Assembly: GCA_965215315.1 (NCBI GenBank)
Contig: CBDCDB010000008.1
Location: forward strand, 3,410,001-3,474,000
DNA: 64,000 bases
Direction: 5' to 3'
Origin: Truepera sp965215315
GTDB taxonomy: Bacteria > Deinococcota > Deinococci > Deinococcales > Trueperaceae
In this document: piece after piece, positions 53,481 to 62,262 of the stretch
How the letters are laid out: every line of letters starts with the position of its first letter
How positions within the stretch are numbered: the first letter of the stretch is position 1
Notes under the pieces: model-generated
What the model saw: the letters and a program-made list of their open reading frames with translations, nothing else
What the model was told of the DNA's origin: nothing
The model's database searches: none
Made by a program: the position numbers and the translations under genes

Positions 53481-54083
53481 TTAAAGTTCCCAGTCTGAGG
53501 TGTAGCTACGGGGTTTGAGAAGGGTGGTTAGCTCGAGCATCACCCCCAACGTTTTATCTATCCGCGGGTGCGCCTCTTTGCTCAAACCGTCCTCTGCCCA
53601 GTGCCGGTTGTGAACGTAAATCTGATACGGGTTAATCACACACTTGAAGTCGAGCATCAGCGTGGTCGCAAGGTTGCTAAAAGCCATGTAACTGTGAGGT
53701 AAGCCAGCCGCACACGCAAATGTTACGACTTTGTCGAACCACGCGCCGCGCAAAGAGCCGTCTGGCGGGGTCGAACCTGTCACCTCAACGAGCCGTTTAA
53801 GTTCGCTGCTGACCGACCAGTTGTAAATTGGCGTGCAAAGAAGCAGCCCATCGGCTTGGGCAATTGCGGTATGAAGTTTGCGGTATTCGGGCGTGGTGTA
53901 GACCGTGTCGTTGTCGAAGCGTGCCAGTTCGGTCGTACGTAAATCGGTAAGCGCCGCGTCTACTTGCTGTGCCCGTAACTTAGACAAACAAAGCTCAGCA
54001 ATCTGCCTGCTGCGGCTGGCGGCGTCTAGGCTCGAGGACACCACCATAATTCTCGGCGTAATTTTTGGCGCATCTGGCTTCAT
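53481..54083 (-). CDS. NAD(P)H-dependent FMN reductase-like flavoprotein
   Basis: From ATG 54083 (200 residues): IMVVSSSLDAASRSRQIAEL is the FMN phosphate loop, ADGLLLCTPIYNWSVSSELK is the flavin-binding PxYN block, and CAAGLPHSY follows. AGTTTA (minus TAAACT, 54089-54094) lies 5 nt before the ATG, so a leaderless start; the frame extends upstream to 54374 inside the divergent hom gene and is rejected. Confidence 0.85.
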   Translation of the reverse strand: MKPDAPKITPRIMVVSSSLDAASRSRQIAELCLSKLRAQQVDAALTDLRTTELARFDNDTVYTTPEYRKLHTAIAQADGLLLCTPIYNWSVSSELKRLVEVTGSTPPDGSLRGAWFDKVVTFACAAGLPHSYMAFSNLATTLMLDFKCVINPYQIYVHNRHWAEDGLSKEAHPRIDKTLGVMLELTTLLKPRSYTSDWEL

Positions 54084-54088
54084 GCTTG

Positions 54089-54135
54089 AGTTTACCTGCG
54101 GGGCGTAACCCTGAGCCCACGCTCCGTGATACCCT
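54089..54135. promoter_or_regulatory. Divergent leaderless promoters of the FMN reductase gene and hom
   Basis: Minus-strand TAAACT at 54089-54094 with a 5-nt gap to ATG 54083; plus-strand TACCCT at 54130-54135 with a 6-nt gap to ATG 54142. No RBS at either. Confidence 0.5.
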
Positions 54136-54141
54136 CTAGAT

Positions 54142-55182
54142 ATGACACCGGGCGACGCGAGCGGGACGGTAAAAATTGGACTTTTGGGGGCCGGAACGGT
54201 CGGGGCAGGGTTTTGTGACCTCTTTGAAGGTGCAGGTCTAGACGCCACTATCAGCAAGGTGCTGGTACGCGACCCCGACAAGTTGCGTCCCGGTTGCGTC
54301 CCGCAAGCGGCGCTGACCACCGATGCCGACGCAGTTCTAGCGAGCGACGTTGTCATCGAACTGCTCGGCGGCACGGGTTACGCGGGCGACCTGATGCTGC
54401 GGGCGTTAGGAGCCGGTAAGCGGGTCGTCACGGCGAACAAAGCCGTACTTGCTGAGCGGTGGGATGAGTTCAGACCCTTTACCCAAGCAGGTCAGCTTTA
54501 TTTTGAAGCGGCAGTGATGGCCGGAACGCCCGCTGTCGAGCCGCTGGCGGGCATTTTACGGGGCTCGAGACCTCTAGAGCTGCACGCGATTCTGAACGGC
54601 ACGTGTAACTACATTTTGGGTGAACTCGAGGGTGGCGCGGAATTCGATGATGCGCTCAAAGGAGCGCAGGATTTGGGCTACGCCGAAGCCGACCCGAGTA
54701 TGGACGTAGACGGCCTCGACGCGGCGCACAAACTCACCATCTTGGGCCGTTTGGCGTTCGACCCCGATTTTTCGTGGGAGGACGTTCGGGCACATACGCA
54801 CGGCATCCGGCACCTGACCCCGGCCATCGTCAAAGAGGCGATGGAGGACGGCGGGCGGCTCCGGTTGGTCGGCAGCATCTATCCGGAAGATGGCGTCTGG
54901 CGCGGCACCGTGCGCCCGGTCTACCTGCCGCCCGAACACCCGCTGGCGGGTTCGGCGAGTAACCGCAATGGGTTTGTGTTTCGGGGCGACGCGGTCGGTG
55001 AAGTGCTGATTACCGGCGCAGGCGCGGGTGCAGCGCCGACGGCGAGCGCTGTTCTAGCCGACGTGATGAGTGCGCTGTCCGGTCGCCTCGGCCCCAGTTT
55101 GCTGACAAGGGCAGCCGCAACGCCGCGAAATTACAAAGCCCAACCGCTCGGTGAAGTCTTGATGGTCGGTGGACAGGTTTAG
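54142..55182 (+). CDS. hom: Homoserine dehydrogenase
   Basis: A 346-residue enzyme reducing aspartate semialdehyde to homoserine. Rossmann GLLGAGTVGAGFCDL, the VVTANKAVLAE block, AAVMAGTPAVEPL, LNGTCNYILGELE with the substrate site and catalytic Lys region DVDGLDAAHKLTILGRLAF. No ACT domain, so no threonine feedback through it. It precedes thrC by 55 bp, and the two form the threonine branch. Confidence 0.93.
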   Translation: MTPGDASGTVKIGLLGAGTVGAGFCDLFEGAGLDATISKVLVRDPDKLRPGCVPQAALTTDADAVLASDVVIELLGGTGYAGDLMLRALGAGKRVVTANKAVLAERWDEFRPFTQAGQLYFEAAVMAGTPAVEPLAGILRGSRPLELHAILNGTCNYILGELEGGAEFDDALKGAQDLGYAEADPSMDVDGLDAAHKLTILGRLAFDPDFSWEDVRAHTHGIRHLTPAIVKEAMEDGGRLRLVGSIYPEDGVWRGTVRPVYLPPEHPLAGSASNRNGFVFRGDAVGEVLITGAGAGAAPTASAVLADVMSALSGRLGPSLLTRAAATPRNYKAQPLGEVLMVGGQV

Positions 55183-55223
55183 CTGCTGCGTTATTTGTTA
55201 TGTCGAGCCTCGAGCGAACAAGG

Positions 55224-55229
55224 TAGATT
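55224..55229 (+). promoter_or_regulatory. -10 box of thrC, leaderless
   Basis: TAGATT, 7 nt before the ATG at 55237; no Shine-Dalgarno sequence between. Confidence 0.45.
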
Positions 55230-55236
55230 AGACAGA

Positions 55237-56538
55237 ATGCACTATTTTAGTACTCGAGACCCCCAAAAACATCCCGTTTCGTTGCAAGAGGCGGTGCTGA
55301 GCGGCCTCGCGCCGGACGGCGGGCTTTATATACCTGAACAGATTCCCCGGCTTGACGACGACTGGAAAAAGTCACAAAGCTTGCCCGAACTGGCGCAGCA
55401 CGTATTGACGCCGTGGCTAAACGGTGAGCTGAGCCGAGACAAGCTTGCTGAGATTGCCCAAGACGCTTTGGATTTCCCGGTGCCGCTCGTCAAACTCGCT
55501 GATGGGTTGGGGGTGCTCGAGCTGTTTCACGGCCCCACCCTGTCGTTCAAAGACGTTGGCGCACGCACGATGGCGCGGTTGATGAATACGTTTCTGGAAG
55601 GTAAAAACGAACATATTACAATTCTTGTCGCAACCTCCGGCGATACCGGTAGCGCCGTTGCCGACGGCTTTGCCGGTCAAGACAACATCGACGTGGTGCT
55701 GCTCTACCCCAAAGGCAAGGTCAGCAAGGTGCAGGAGCGGCAGCTGACCTGCCCGCGTCCGGGGGTTCGTACTTACGCTGTCGAGGGAGACTTCGACGCC
55801 TGTCAACGGCTGGTCAAAGCAGCGTTTGTAGATCCGGAACTGCGTGAGCTAGGGTTGTCGTCGGCGAACTCAATCAATCTAGGGCGTTTACTCCCACAAT
55901 CAACGTATTATTTTTGGGCTGCGTTGCAAGCGCAGGATTTGGGACTAAAAAATCCCGTCTTCTGTGTTCCCAGTGGTAATTTGGGCAATCTCATGGCGGG
56001 CGTTCTGGCGAGCCACATGGGTGTTGATACGCCCCGTTTTGTCGCCGCGCATAACGCCAACGATTTTTTCCCCGGCTTTTTAGCGTCGCGTTACGACCAC
56101 AGCGGCTTTCGGAATACGGTTTCAACGTTATCTAACGCGATGGACGTGGGCGCGCCGAGCAACTTCGAGCGCCTTTACGCGCTTTTGGGCGAGGACGCGC
56201 TAAAGCAGGGCGACATCTGGAGTACGTCGGTTTCAGACGAAACAATCCAAACGCGGCTTCGGCAGGTTTACGACGCGCACGGTTATATCGCCTGCCCCCA
56301 TACCGCTGTCGGGTTTGAAGCGGTAGCACGGTACCGCGAAGAAACCGGCGACAGTACGCCCATCATCGTTCTAGCGACCGCACACCCTGCCAAATTTGAA
56401 GAGACGGTTGAGGCGGCGCTGGGACTCGAGCTTCCAAAAGTTCCAGCGTTAGAAGCGCTCAAAGGCCCGCCTGTCGACGTTCTGAGCCTACCGCCGACGC
56501 TGGACGTACTCAAAACCGAACTTCTCGCCTCGGCGTAA
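55237..56538 (+). CDS. thrC: Threonine synthase
   Basis: A 433-residue PLP enzyme converting phosphohomoserine to threonine. HYFSTRDPQKHPVSLQEAVL is the N-terminal threonine synthase motif; PLP Lys in HGPTLSFKDVGARTMARLM; the phosphate loop ATSGDTGSAVADGF; and VPSGNLGNLMAGVLASHMG. ATG 55237 is preferred over 55195 because the homologous start and the -10 TAGATT fit it. Confidence 0.94.
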   Translation: MHYFSTRDPQKHPVSLQEAVLSGLAPDGGLYIPEQIPRLDDDWKKSQSLPELAQHVLTPWLNGELSRDKLAEIAQDALDFPVPLVKLADGLGVLELFHGPTLSFKDVGARTMARLMNTFLEGKNEHITILVATSGDTGSAVADGFAGQDNIDVVLLYPKGKVSKVQERQLTCPRPGVRTYAVEGDFDACQRLVKAAFVDPELRELGLSSANSINLGRLLPQSTYYFWAALQAQDLGLKNPVFCVPSGNLGNLMAGVLASHMGVDTPRFVAAHNANDFFPGFLASRYDHSGFRNTVSTLSNAMDVGAPSNFERLYALLGEDALKQGDIWSTSVSDETIQTRLRQVYDAHGYIACPHTAVGFEAVARYREETGDSTPIIVLATAHPAKFEETVEAALGLELPKVPALEALKGPPVDVLSLPPTLDVLKTELLASA

Positions 56539-56564
56539 TCTTGGATGCGTTGCCCCAACAAAAA

Positions 56565-56585
56565 AGGCCACCGCTGGGGTGGCCT
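56565..56585. terminator. Bidirectional terminator between thrC and the PfpI gene
   Basis: AGGCCACC (56565-56572) pairs with GGTGGCCT (56578-56585). An A6 run on the left gives a T-run for the minus-strand gene. It ends thrC 27 bp after its stop. Confidence 0.72.
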
Positions 56586-56603
56586 ATCAGGCTTGCCAAA
56601 GCA

Positions 56604-57179
56604 CTAAACGCTGCGTGCTTGTCCTTGGTGTTTGCCTTCACCGATTTCTTCAATCAACTTGGCGCAAAATGCGGGCAGGTCGTCCGGATTACGGCTCGTG
56701 ACGAGTCCTTGGTCGGTGACGACCTCTTCGTCTTGCCACGTGGCTCCGGCGTTCTCGAGGTCGGTTTGCAGCGTCGGATACGAGGTCAAGGTGCGGCCTT
56801 CCAAGACGCCCGCTTCGATCAGCGTCCAAGGGGCGTGGCAGATTGCGCCGACGGGTTTGCCCTGTTCAAAAAAGCCGCGAATAAAGGCTACCGCTTGGGG
56901 GTCGCCGCGCAGTTTGTCCGCACCGACCGTCCCGCCCGGAATGATAAGCGCGTCGTAGTCGTCCGCCGAAACTTCACTGAAGCTCTTGTCGGCGGTGTAG
57001 GAACTACCGGGCTCCAAATCACTATTGACCGTTTTAACCTCGCCCGCTTCTTTGCTGACGGCGTGAACCGCCGCGCCCGCCCCTTCAAGAGCCTTTTTCG
57101 GCTCTTTGAATTCGGGTTCTTCGGTACCTTCGGGTGCGATTAGAATTGCAACTTTGCGTCCGCTAAGTTCGTTTGCCAT
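56604..57179 (-). CDS. DJ-1/PfpI-family protein
   Basis: A 191-residue type 1 glutamine amidotransferase-like protein. KVAILIAPEGTEEPEFKEPK has the Glu of the active site; YDALIIPGGTVGADKLR; the nucleophile Cys in VGAICHAPWTLIEAG followed by His. Members act as proteases, glyoxalases or deglycases in stress. GGGAGGG precedes the ATG at 57179. Confidence 0.9.
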   Translation of the reverse strand: MANELSGRKVAILIAPEGTEEPEFKEPKKALEGAGAAVHAVSKEAGEVKTVNSDLEPGSSYTADKSFSEVSADDYDALIIPGGTVGADKLRGDPQAVAFIRGFFEQGKPVGAICHAPWTLIEAGVLEGRTLTSYPTLQTDLENAGATWQDEEVVTDQGLVTSRNPDDLPAFCAKLIEEIGEGKHQGQARSV

Positions 57180-57266
57180 ATTTATCCCTCCCACCCTTAG
57201 TAAAACCACACTGCGCGCGCTAACACGGCAGATACGCTTACAGTTTGAGCGGCTAGGGATATAAAA

Positions 57267-57287
57267 AACCCGGTTTTAAGCCGGGTT
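57267..57287 (-). terminator. Strong minus-strand terminator
   Basis: AACCCGG (57267-57273) pairs with CCGGGTT (57281-57287); on the minus strand TTTTTTAT follows. It lies upstream of the PfpI gene and was probably the terminator of the sugar-binding protein gene at 58612 before the repeat and IS630 were inserted between. Confidence 0.72.
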
Positions 57288-57327
57288 CTTGTAAAGAGTT
57301 TATCAGAGTGTAGCAAGTATTACACTG

Positions 57328-58457
57328 TCAGCGAGGTACTGACACCTTCACCTCTGTATAGGCACGTTTGAAGGTGTGTCTAGCCGCTTCTTTGGAGAAT
57401 TGCCAGTTGAGCTTAACTTGGGCTTGATTGCGCTCTGTTTGCCAAGCGTTAAGTTCAGTTTCAAGGCGGTCACGTTGAGCAATGCGCCGGTCTAGGCACT
57501 GTTTGCTTAAAGCGGAGAATTCAAGTTCAGCCATGTTAAGCCAAGAAGCGTGCTTAGGGGTATGAATCATCTCAAACTGCTGGGCAAGTTCGAAGGCAGC
57601 TTGCGGTGCTAGAGCAGCATAAAACGAGCCTGGGTTATGGGTGTTGAGATTATCCTGCACCAGCCTGATTTTCTGCGCTTGAGGGAACTGTTGCGTTAAG
57701 TACTGCATAAAGTCGGTGTATTCCTGCCGTCGGCGGTGGTCATAGAGCCTAGTCCAACGCCTGCCGGTAAGCGGCTCGACCGCTAAGAGCACTGAACAAC
57801 TTGCCGTGACTTTATAATGGTAGTCCTCGCGTTTGACCTGGCCTGCTTTCATCGCTACAGGTTGTAAGGTCTGTTCAATCAGATAACAAGGTCGTTCATC
57901 AAAACAAAGTACCGGATAGTCGGGGTCATAAGGCTGAGCGTAAGTATCAAGCACCCGCTCCATTTGCCAAATGAACGCAGAGGTGAGCTTGCCCAAACAC
58001 CAACACCGCTTTAGGTGGGGTTTGAGCTCGTTTTTTTCAGTATCTCGCTGACCCCCTCATGCGAAACAGTCTCAACCAAGCCCAGCTCGACAGCTTTATC
58101 CGCTAACAGTCTCAGTGTCCATCTGCTTCTGCCTTCAGGAGCCTCACTACATGCTAAAGCGGTAATCTTCGCTCGCTGTTCACCACTAAAGCGACTTGGG
58201 CGTCCTGGTTTGGGCTTGTCCGCTACTACCTCTTGGACGTTACTCTGGCTTTCGCAAAAACGTTTGCGGATCCTCTTGAGCGTTGCCAAACTGATATCTG
58301 CTTGCTTGAGAATCTCGGCGTCACTTACCCCGGCATCCGCCAGTAACAGTGCCCTAGCCCGTTTGTACACCCTCACCCGGCACGCTCCCGCTTTTGTTAG
58401 CCGTTCGAGCTCTTGCCTTTGTATTTTACTCAGCTTGATTCCATAGCGCTTTTTCAT
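57328..58457 (-). CDS. IS630-family transposase made by -1 frameshifting
   Basis: ORF A (ATG 58457, 148 codons to 58011) has the HTH and winged-helix part (VRVYKRARALLLADAGVSDA, RWTLRLLADKAVELGLVETV). At A-AAA-AAC (58036-58030) a -1 shift changes ILKKTSSNPT-stop into ILKKNELKPHLKRCW and leads into the catalytic part, which ends at 57328. DDE residues: D in CFDERP, D in VQDNLNTH, E in WLNMAELEFS. The heptamer is the classical X-XXY-YYZ slippery type. Confidence 0.88.
58030..58036 (-). promoter_or_regulatory. Programmed -1 frameshift site
   Basis: A-AAA-AAC read on the minus strand inside a run of seven A, at the junction of the two IS630 ORFs; homology changes frame exactly here. Confidence 0.7.
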
Positions 58458-58611
58458 TCGCTTACTTTAGACACTGTGTTGCTATGGGTCAACTCTTCGC
58501 TGACAATGTAATATTATTCAGAAATGAACGCAATCACAGCAAATCAGGCTGTTTAGCACACGCAGAGATGATTGGTGTAGCCTCTAACTGCTCGAGTGCT
58601 ATAAAGCTCGT

Positions 58612-59586
58612 CTACTCGGAATAGATAAACTTCTGCACTTCAGGGTCGTCTACGTTGTCGGCGGTAATCAGCGTAAAACCCGTACCGATCAGTGGCGGTA
58701 CCGACTCCCCGGTCAATGCGGCGTAGGCGGTCATCACACCGTAATACCCGATCTCTGCCGGATGCTGGGCAATCGCCATATCGACGAGGCCCGACGAGAT
58801 ATTTTCGGTGATTGAGGGCGGCGCGTCAAAGGCGATGACCGTTACGCTGTCCTCCATATTTGAAGACTGCACGCCGTTGGCGGCTCCAAGTGCGGAGAAC
58901 AGGTTGGCTCCGAATACGCCCCCTAAGTCGGGGGTGCGGGCGAGGACAGCCTGAAACTGAGACGCGGCGGTACTCGAGTCGTTCTCGTTGTACTGGGTTT
59001 CTAACACGGTAATGTCCGGATAATTTGCTGCCAACTCATCCTTAAAACCCTGCTCACGCTGGTCGGTCGTCGAGATACCGGGCCGCACGTTCGACACGTA
59101 CACCGAGCCCGAACCGTCTACCGCCTCTGCCATCGCACGCGCGGCGATGCGGCCCCCTTCGATATTGTCCGAGGCGATGTACGAGAGCGGAAAGTCGCCG
59201 TCACCGCTCCCGGTCTGGTACTGACCGTCGCCGATAAAGGTATCGACCGTGATAACCGGAATCCCCTGATTTTCAGCGTTTTGCAGCGGTGCAGTGAGCT
59301 GGGTGCTGTCGGTCGGCGCAATAAGAATTGCGTCAGGCGCACGTGAAATCACCGAATCCAAGACCGGTACCTGCAGGGTCGGGTTAAACTCCTCGGCCCC
59401 TTGAAAGTTTACGGTAATGCCGAGCGCTTCAGCAGCGGCCTGTGCGCCCCGGTTCATGGTGATGTAAAAGGCGTCGGTGGTCAGACCCGGAATCAGCGTG
59501 ATCGTAAGGTCTTTCGGATCTTTAGCGTCTTGCGCGAAGCTGGTACCTAAGAGGGTGACAAGAAAAATCAGGGCGAGTTTACGCAT
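58612..59586 (-). CDS. Sugar ABC transporter substrate-binding protein, orphan
   Basis: A 324-residue periplasmic binding protein of the RbsB type (Peripla_BP_4). ATG 59586 with GAAAGGA before it; signal peptide MRKLALIFLVTLLGTSFAQD. Mature part: ITLIPGLTTDAFYITMNRGA, DAILIAPTDSTQLTAPLQNA, IPVITVDTFIGDG and SYIASDNIEGGRIAARAMAE. No ATPase or permease gene follows; a MITE-like repeat with a nested IS630 and a terminator do. It may feed a transporter encoded elsewhere. Confidence 0.88.
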   Translation of the reverse strand: MRKLALIFLVTLLGTSFAQDAKDPKDLTITLIPGLTTDAFYITMNRGAQAAAEALGITVNFQGAEEFNPTLQVPVLDSVISRAPDAILIAPTDSTQLTAPLQNAENQGIPVITVDTFIGDGQYQTGSGDGDFPLSYIASDNIEGGRIAARAMAEAVDGSGSVYVSNVRPGISTTDQREQGFKDELAANYPDITVLETQYNENDSSTAASQFQAVLARTPDLGGVFGANLFSALGAANGVQSSNMEDSVTVIAFDAPPSITENISSGLVDMAIAQHPAEIGYYGVMTAYAALTGESVPPLIGTGFTLITADNVDDPEVQKFIYSE

Positions 59587-59787
59587 GGGGCGTCCTTTCA
59601 AACGAAGATAAAGGTTGTAGCGAAGCGTATCTGAGAGTTTCGTAAAAGGCCGAGAATCACCTCCAGTAGGACTGAAGCCCCTTTGCTCGGTGTATGGGCA
59701 AGGGTGCAGAGAATAAGTAGAGAGTAAACGGAGCCGACCGGCTTTCCCCTAACTCAAACTTGGCTTTAACAGTCCTTTACGCCATTA

Positions 59788-59816
59788 AGTTAAACGCTGT
59801 GAGTTTGAGTTGTCAA
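59788..59816 (-). promoter_or_regulatory. Promoter of the orphan binding-protein gene
   Basis: Minus strand: -35 TTGACA (59811-59816), 17-bp spacer, -10 TTAACT (59788-59793). It lies about 200 bp before the ATG at 59586, so a long leader would result. Confidence 0.55.
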
Positions 59817-59969
59817 GTATATGCAAACCAGCAAAGGCAAAATTTTGACGTCCGTAAGCTCGGGCTGTCTTCAATGAAGCCTTTTGGTCAAGTTTTCATG
59901 GTTGTGCTAAAAGGGTTGTTAGGAGCTTTATACCACCAGCAGGGAAAAGATAGCCATCAATTCCAGCTA

Positions 59970-60154
59970 TTAAGACGCAGAAGTTTCGTCTTTAGGGATA
60001 AGTTCGATAAGGCCGCGTAAAGCCTTGTTGACCGCCTCCGAGTCGTGAAAATAGCGGCTTACATCCGGGTCTAGATGGGACGGTTTTAACTGTTACCGAA
60101 CCGTCCGGGTGACGAGCTTTAAGGATGCAGGCTTAGCTGTAAAAGTGACGGTAT
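59970..60154 (-). pseudogene. Remnant of a small gene downstream of hicB
   Basis: One minus-strand frame reads TVTFTAKPASLKLVTRTVR, an in-frame TAA, then QLKPSHLDPDVSRYFHDSEA, VNKALRGLIELIPKDETSAS and a stop at 59970-59972. The second half looks like real protein and recalls small antitoxin-like proteins, but I cannot name a family. No start codon is found. AAGGAG lies just upstream (about 60162). The rest of 59587-60222 shows only the promoter above. Confidence 0.3.
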
Positions 60155-60222
60155 TTGCTCCTTACGCCCTTTGAAAAGTCTTAATTACTACGTAGCGTGT
60201 CGTCAGTGTTTCTGCTCATACT

Positions 60223-60543
60223 TTAGCCGGTACGCTCGAGCCGTTCAGCAATCCACTGGTTGAGGCTTTTGCCTTCTCTTTTAGAAGAGGTGTAAACCTT
60301 GCGGTGAAGCTCAGGAGGTAAACGCAACATGAGTTTGCCTGAAAAGGGCTTGTCGGGTTCTTCGTTGCGCTCTTGGCAGAACTCGAGGTAATCGTCTACC
60401 GAGTCTTTGAACGCCTGCTCCAACTCGTCAACACTTTTGCCTTGAAACGTCACCATGTCGCGTAGGTCAAGCACTTCACCGTGAAAAATACCCGCCTCGT
60501 CGTCGAACTCAACGTGTCCGGTATAGCCTTTATAGCTCATCAT
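60223..60543 (-). CDS. hicB: HicB-family antitoxin
   Basis: A 106-residue protein: a partial RNase H-like HicB fold (YKGYTGHVEFDDEAGIFHGE, ELEQAFKDSVDDYLEFC) and a ribbon-helix-helix C-terminus (KLMLRLPPELHRKVYTSSKR, SLNQWIAERLER). It should bind HicA and repress the operon. AGGAG lies at the end of hicA; the ATG overlaps the hicA stop (ATGA). A stretch of CTCGAG at the end suggests long residence in this genome. Confidence 0.9.
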   Translation of the reverse strand: MMSYKGYTGHVEFDDEAGIFHGEVLDLRDMVTFQGKSVDELEQAFKDSVDDYLEFCQERNEEPDKPFSGKLMLRLPPELHRKVYTSSKREGKSLNQWIAERLERTG

Positions 60544-60812
60544 AAATTCTCCTCAGGCGCAAAACCTGCTTCTAGTAGAAAACGCTTAACGGATTTTAAG
60601 GCACCTTTATCCGTTTCTTGTTGCGGGTGCGGGCGGTGGAAAACAGCTCTGACGCCGCCTAAAGCAAACCGAACTCGAGAGCCGCGCCCTTCACTGACCT
60701 CTGCGCCCAACGCTCCCAAGAGCTTTTCTACGTCCGTCCAAGCAACATCAGAGCGAACAGGCGTTTCAAAAACAGCTTGAAGCGTCCCTCTCTGCTTGCC
60801 GCTCAACCTCAT
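60540..60812 (-). CDS. hicA: HicA-family toxin
   Basis: A 90-residue dsRBD-like mRNA interferase: KLLGALGAEVSEGRGSRVRF, FHRPHPQQETDKGALKSVKRFLLEAGF with the catalytic-type His. It precedes hicB, the usual order. Its ATG lies 6 nt after TAATAT and inside a palindrome, so it is probably leaderless and repressed by HicB. Confidence 0.87.
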   Translation of the reverse strand: MRLSGKQRGTLQAVFETPVRSDVAWTDVEKLLGALGAEVSEGRGSRVRFALGGVRAVFHRPHPQQETDKGALKSVKRFLLEAGFAPEENL

Positions 60813-60832
60813 AGTGTCATATTACGATACTA
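60812..60832 (-). promoter_or_regulatory. hicA promoter-operator
   Basis: A 21-bp imperfect palindrome with arms TAGTGTC and GATACTA (TAGT-x-TC ... GA-x-ACTA). The -10 TAATAT (60819-60824, minus) lies inside it, 6 nt before the hicA ATG. Bound HicB would cover promoter and start codon. Confidence 0.6.
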
Positions 60833-60954
60833 TAAACGGTCGCCGCAACTACCGGTAATTTTGAACTATCTAGCTTTTGGCTGAAATGGGAATTTGAAGC
60901 GACCTGCAGCGCCCAGTGCTAGAGTGTGGTTACTATTTCATTCAGGAGGCTCCG

Positions 60955-62262
60955 ATGACTTCAACCACCAGCAAAACCCAAGACCTGCGAGCGCGCCAGC
61001 AAAAATACCTCGCGCCGAGCCTCACCAACATGCTCTACTACGGTGACGACCCCATCGCCGTTGACCACGCCAAAGACCAATACCTATGGGACGTGGAGGG
61101 CACACGCTATCTGGACTTTTTCGGCGGTATCCTAACGGTTTCCATCGGTCACTGTAACGATGAGGTAGTCGAAGCAACCTATCAGCAGATGAAAAAGACG
61201 GGGCACACGAGCACCCTGTACATCAACGAAATGACGCTTAAGGTTGCTGAGAAAATTGCTGAGATTACGCCCGGACGCCTGCAACACTCATTTTTTACGA
61301 ACTCGGGCACCGAAGCCGACGAAACGGCGATTATGGCGGCCCGCGTCTACACCGGTAACACCGACATCATCGCCCTGCGCCACGCCTACTCGGGCCGGAG
61401 CAGCGCCATGATGGGGATGACCGCGCACGCGAACTGGAAGCTCGGCGGCGTCTATGACGGCACCATCAAACACGTCCGGAGTCCGAACATGTACCGCCGC
61501 CCGAACGGGCTGAGCGAAGAGGCGTATCTAGACTTTTTAGTCGAAGACTTTGAAGACTTTTTGGCAACTTGTACGGACGGAAAAATCGCAGCATTTATCG
61601 CTGAGCCGATTCAGGGTGTCGGCGGCTTTCAGGTCGTACCGCAGGAGTATTTCAAACGTATTTTGCCGCTCGTTAAAGCCGCAGGTGGCGTGCTGATTAT
61701 CGACGAGGTGCAGACGGGTTGGGGCCGGACGGGTGGGCACTGGTGCGGGATTGAACACTGGGGTGTCGAACCCGACATCATCACCTTTGCCAAAGGGATT
61801 GCCAACGGTGCGCCGGTCGGTGTCACAGTAATGACGCCTGAAGTTGCTGAGGCGCTGAGCGGGTTGACGCTTTCAACTTACGGCGGGAATCCGGTCTCAA
61901 TGGCGCAGGCGTATGCGACGATTTCTTATATTGAAAAGCATAAGCTCTGGGAGAACGCCGAAACGCAGGGGAATATACTCCGCAGCTTTATGGAAAAACA
62001 GGGCGAACGCTACGACTTTATCGGTGATGTGCGCGGGCTGGGGCTGATGCAAGCGTTTGAGATGGTTCATCCGGGAACGAAAAATCCGGACGCAGCTCGG
62101 GCAAATGCTTTAGTCGTCGCGGCCCGTAAACGGGGTTTACTTATCGGTAAAGGAGGACGCTACAGCAACGTCAACCGGATTGCGCCGCATCTCAACGTTT
62201 TAGAAGGCGATATGGCGGCGGGGTGTGAGGTGTTAGGTAAAGCGCTCGCCGACATTGCCTGA
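60955..62262 (+). CDS. Class III aminotransferase (AGXT2-like)
   Basis: A 435-residue PLP enzyme. ATG 60955 has AGGAGG 6 nt before it. Motifs: YLDFFGGILTVSIGHCNDEV, FTNSGTEADETAIMAAR, the PLP pocket VLIIDEVQTGWGRTG, and the Lys block TFAKGIANGAPVGVTV. The GGILTVSIGH and HWCGIEHWGVEPD features fit the alanine-glyoxylate/3-amino-isobutyrate:pyruvate group. It overlaps cutC (62255-62262), so one operon with cutC and the M81 peptidase gene. Confidence 0.88.
   Translation: MTSTTSKTQDLRARQQKYLAPSLTNMLYYGDDPIAVDHAKDQYLWDVEGTRYLDFFGGILTVSIGHCNDEVVEATYQQMKKTGHTSTLYINEMTLKVAEKIAEITPGRLQHSFFTNSGTEADETAIMAARVYTGNTDIIALRHAYSGRSSAMMGMTAHANWKLGGVYDGTIKHVRSPNMYRRPNGLSEEAYLDFLVEDFEDFLATCTDGKIAAFIAEPIQGVGGFQVVPQEYFKRILPLVKAAGGVLIIDEVQTGWGRTGGHWCGIEHWGVEPDIITFAKGIANGAPVGVTVMTPEVAEALSGLTLSTYGGNPVSMAQAYATISYIEKHKLWENAETQGNILRSFMEKQGERYDFIGDVRGLGLMQAFEMVHPGTKNPDAARANALVVAARKRGLLIGKGGRYSNVNRIAPHLNVLEGDMAAGCEVLGKALADIA

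Larger units (their letters stand above)
57320..58511 (-). mobile_element. IS630-family element nested in a MITE-like repeat
   Basis: A 1192-bp element with inverted repeats TTACACTGTCAGCG (left) and TTACATTGTCAGCG (right, read inward). TA dinucleotides flank it at 57318-57319 and 58512-58513, the target used by IS630/Tc1 elements. Both transposase ORFs are intact and joined by a frameshift signal. Confidence 0.85.
57309..58603 (+). repeat. MITE-like repeat, copy 5, split by an IS630
   Basis: The left end TGTAGCAAG-TA (57309-57319) and the rest, TTATTCAG... TTTAGCACACGC ... CCTCTAACTGCTCGAGTGCTATA (58514-58603), join across the IS630. Rejoined after removing one TA, the distance from TAGCA to the core TAGCAC is the same (50 nt) as in the copy at 21878, and the ends match. 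It lies 8 bp after the stop of the binding-protein gene. Confidence 0.7.
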
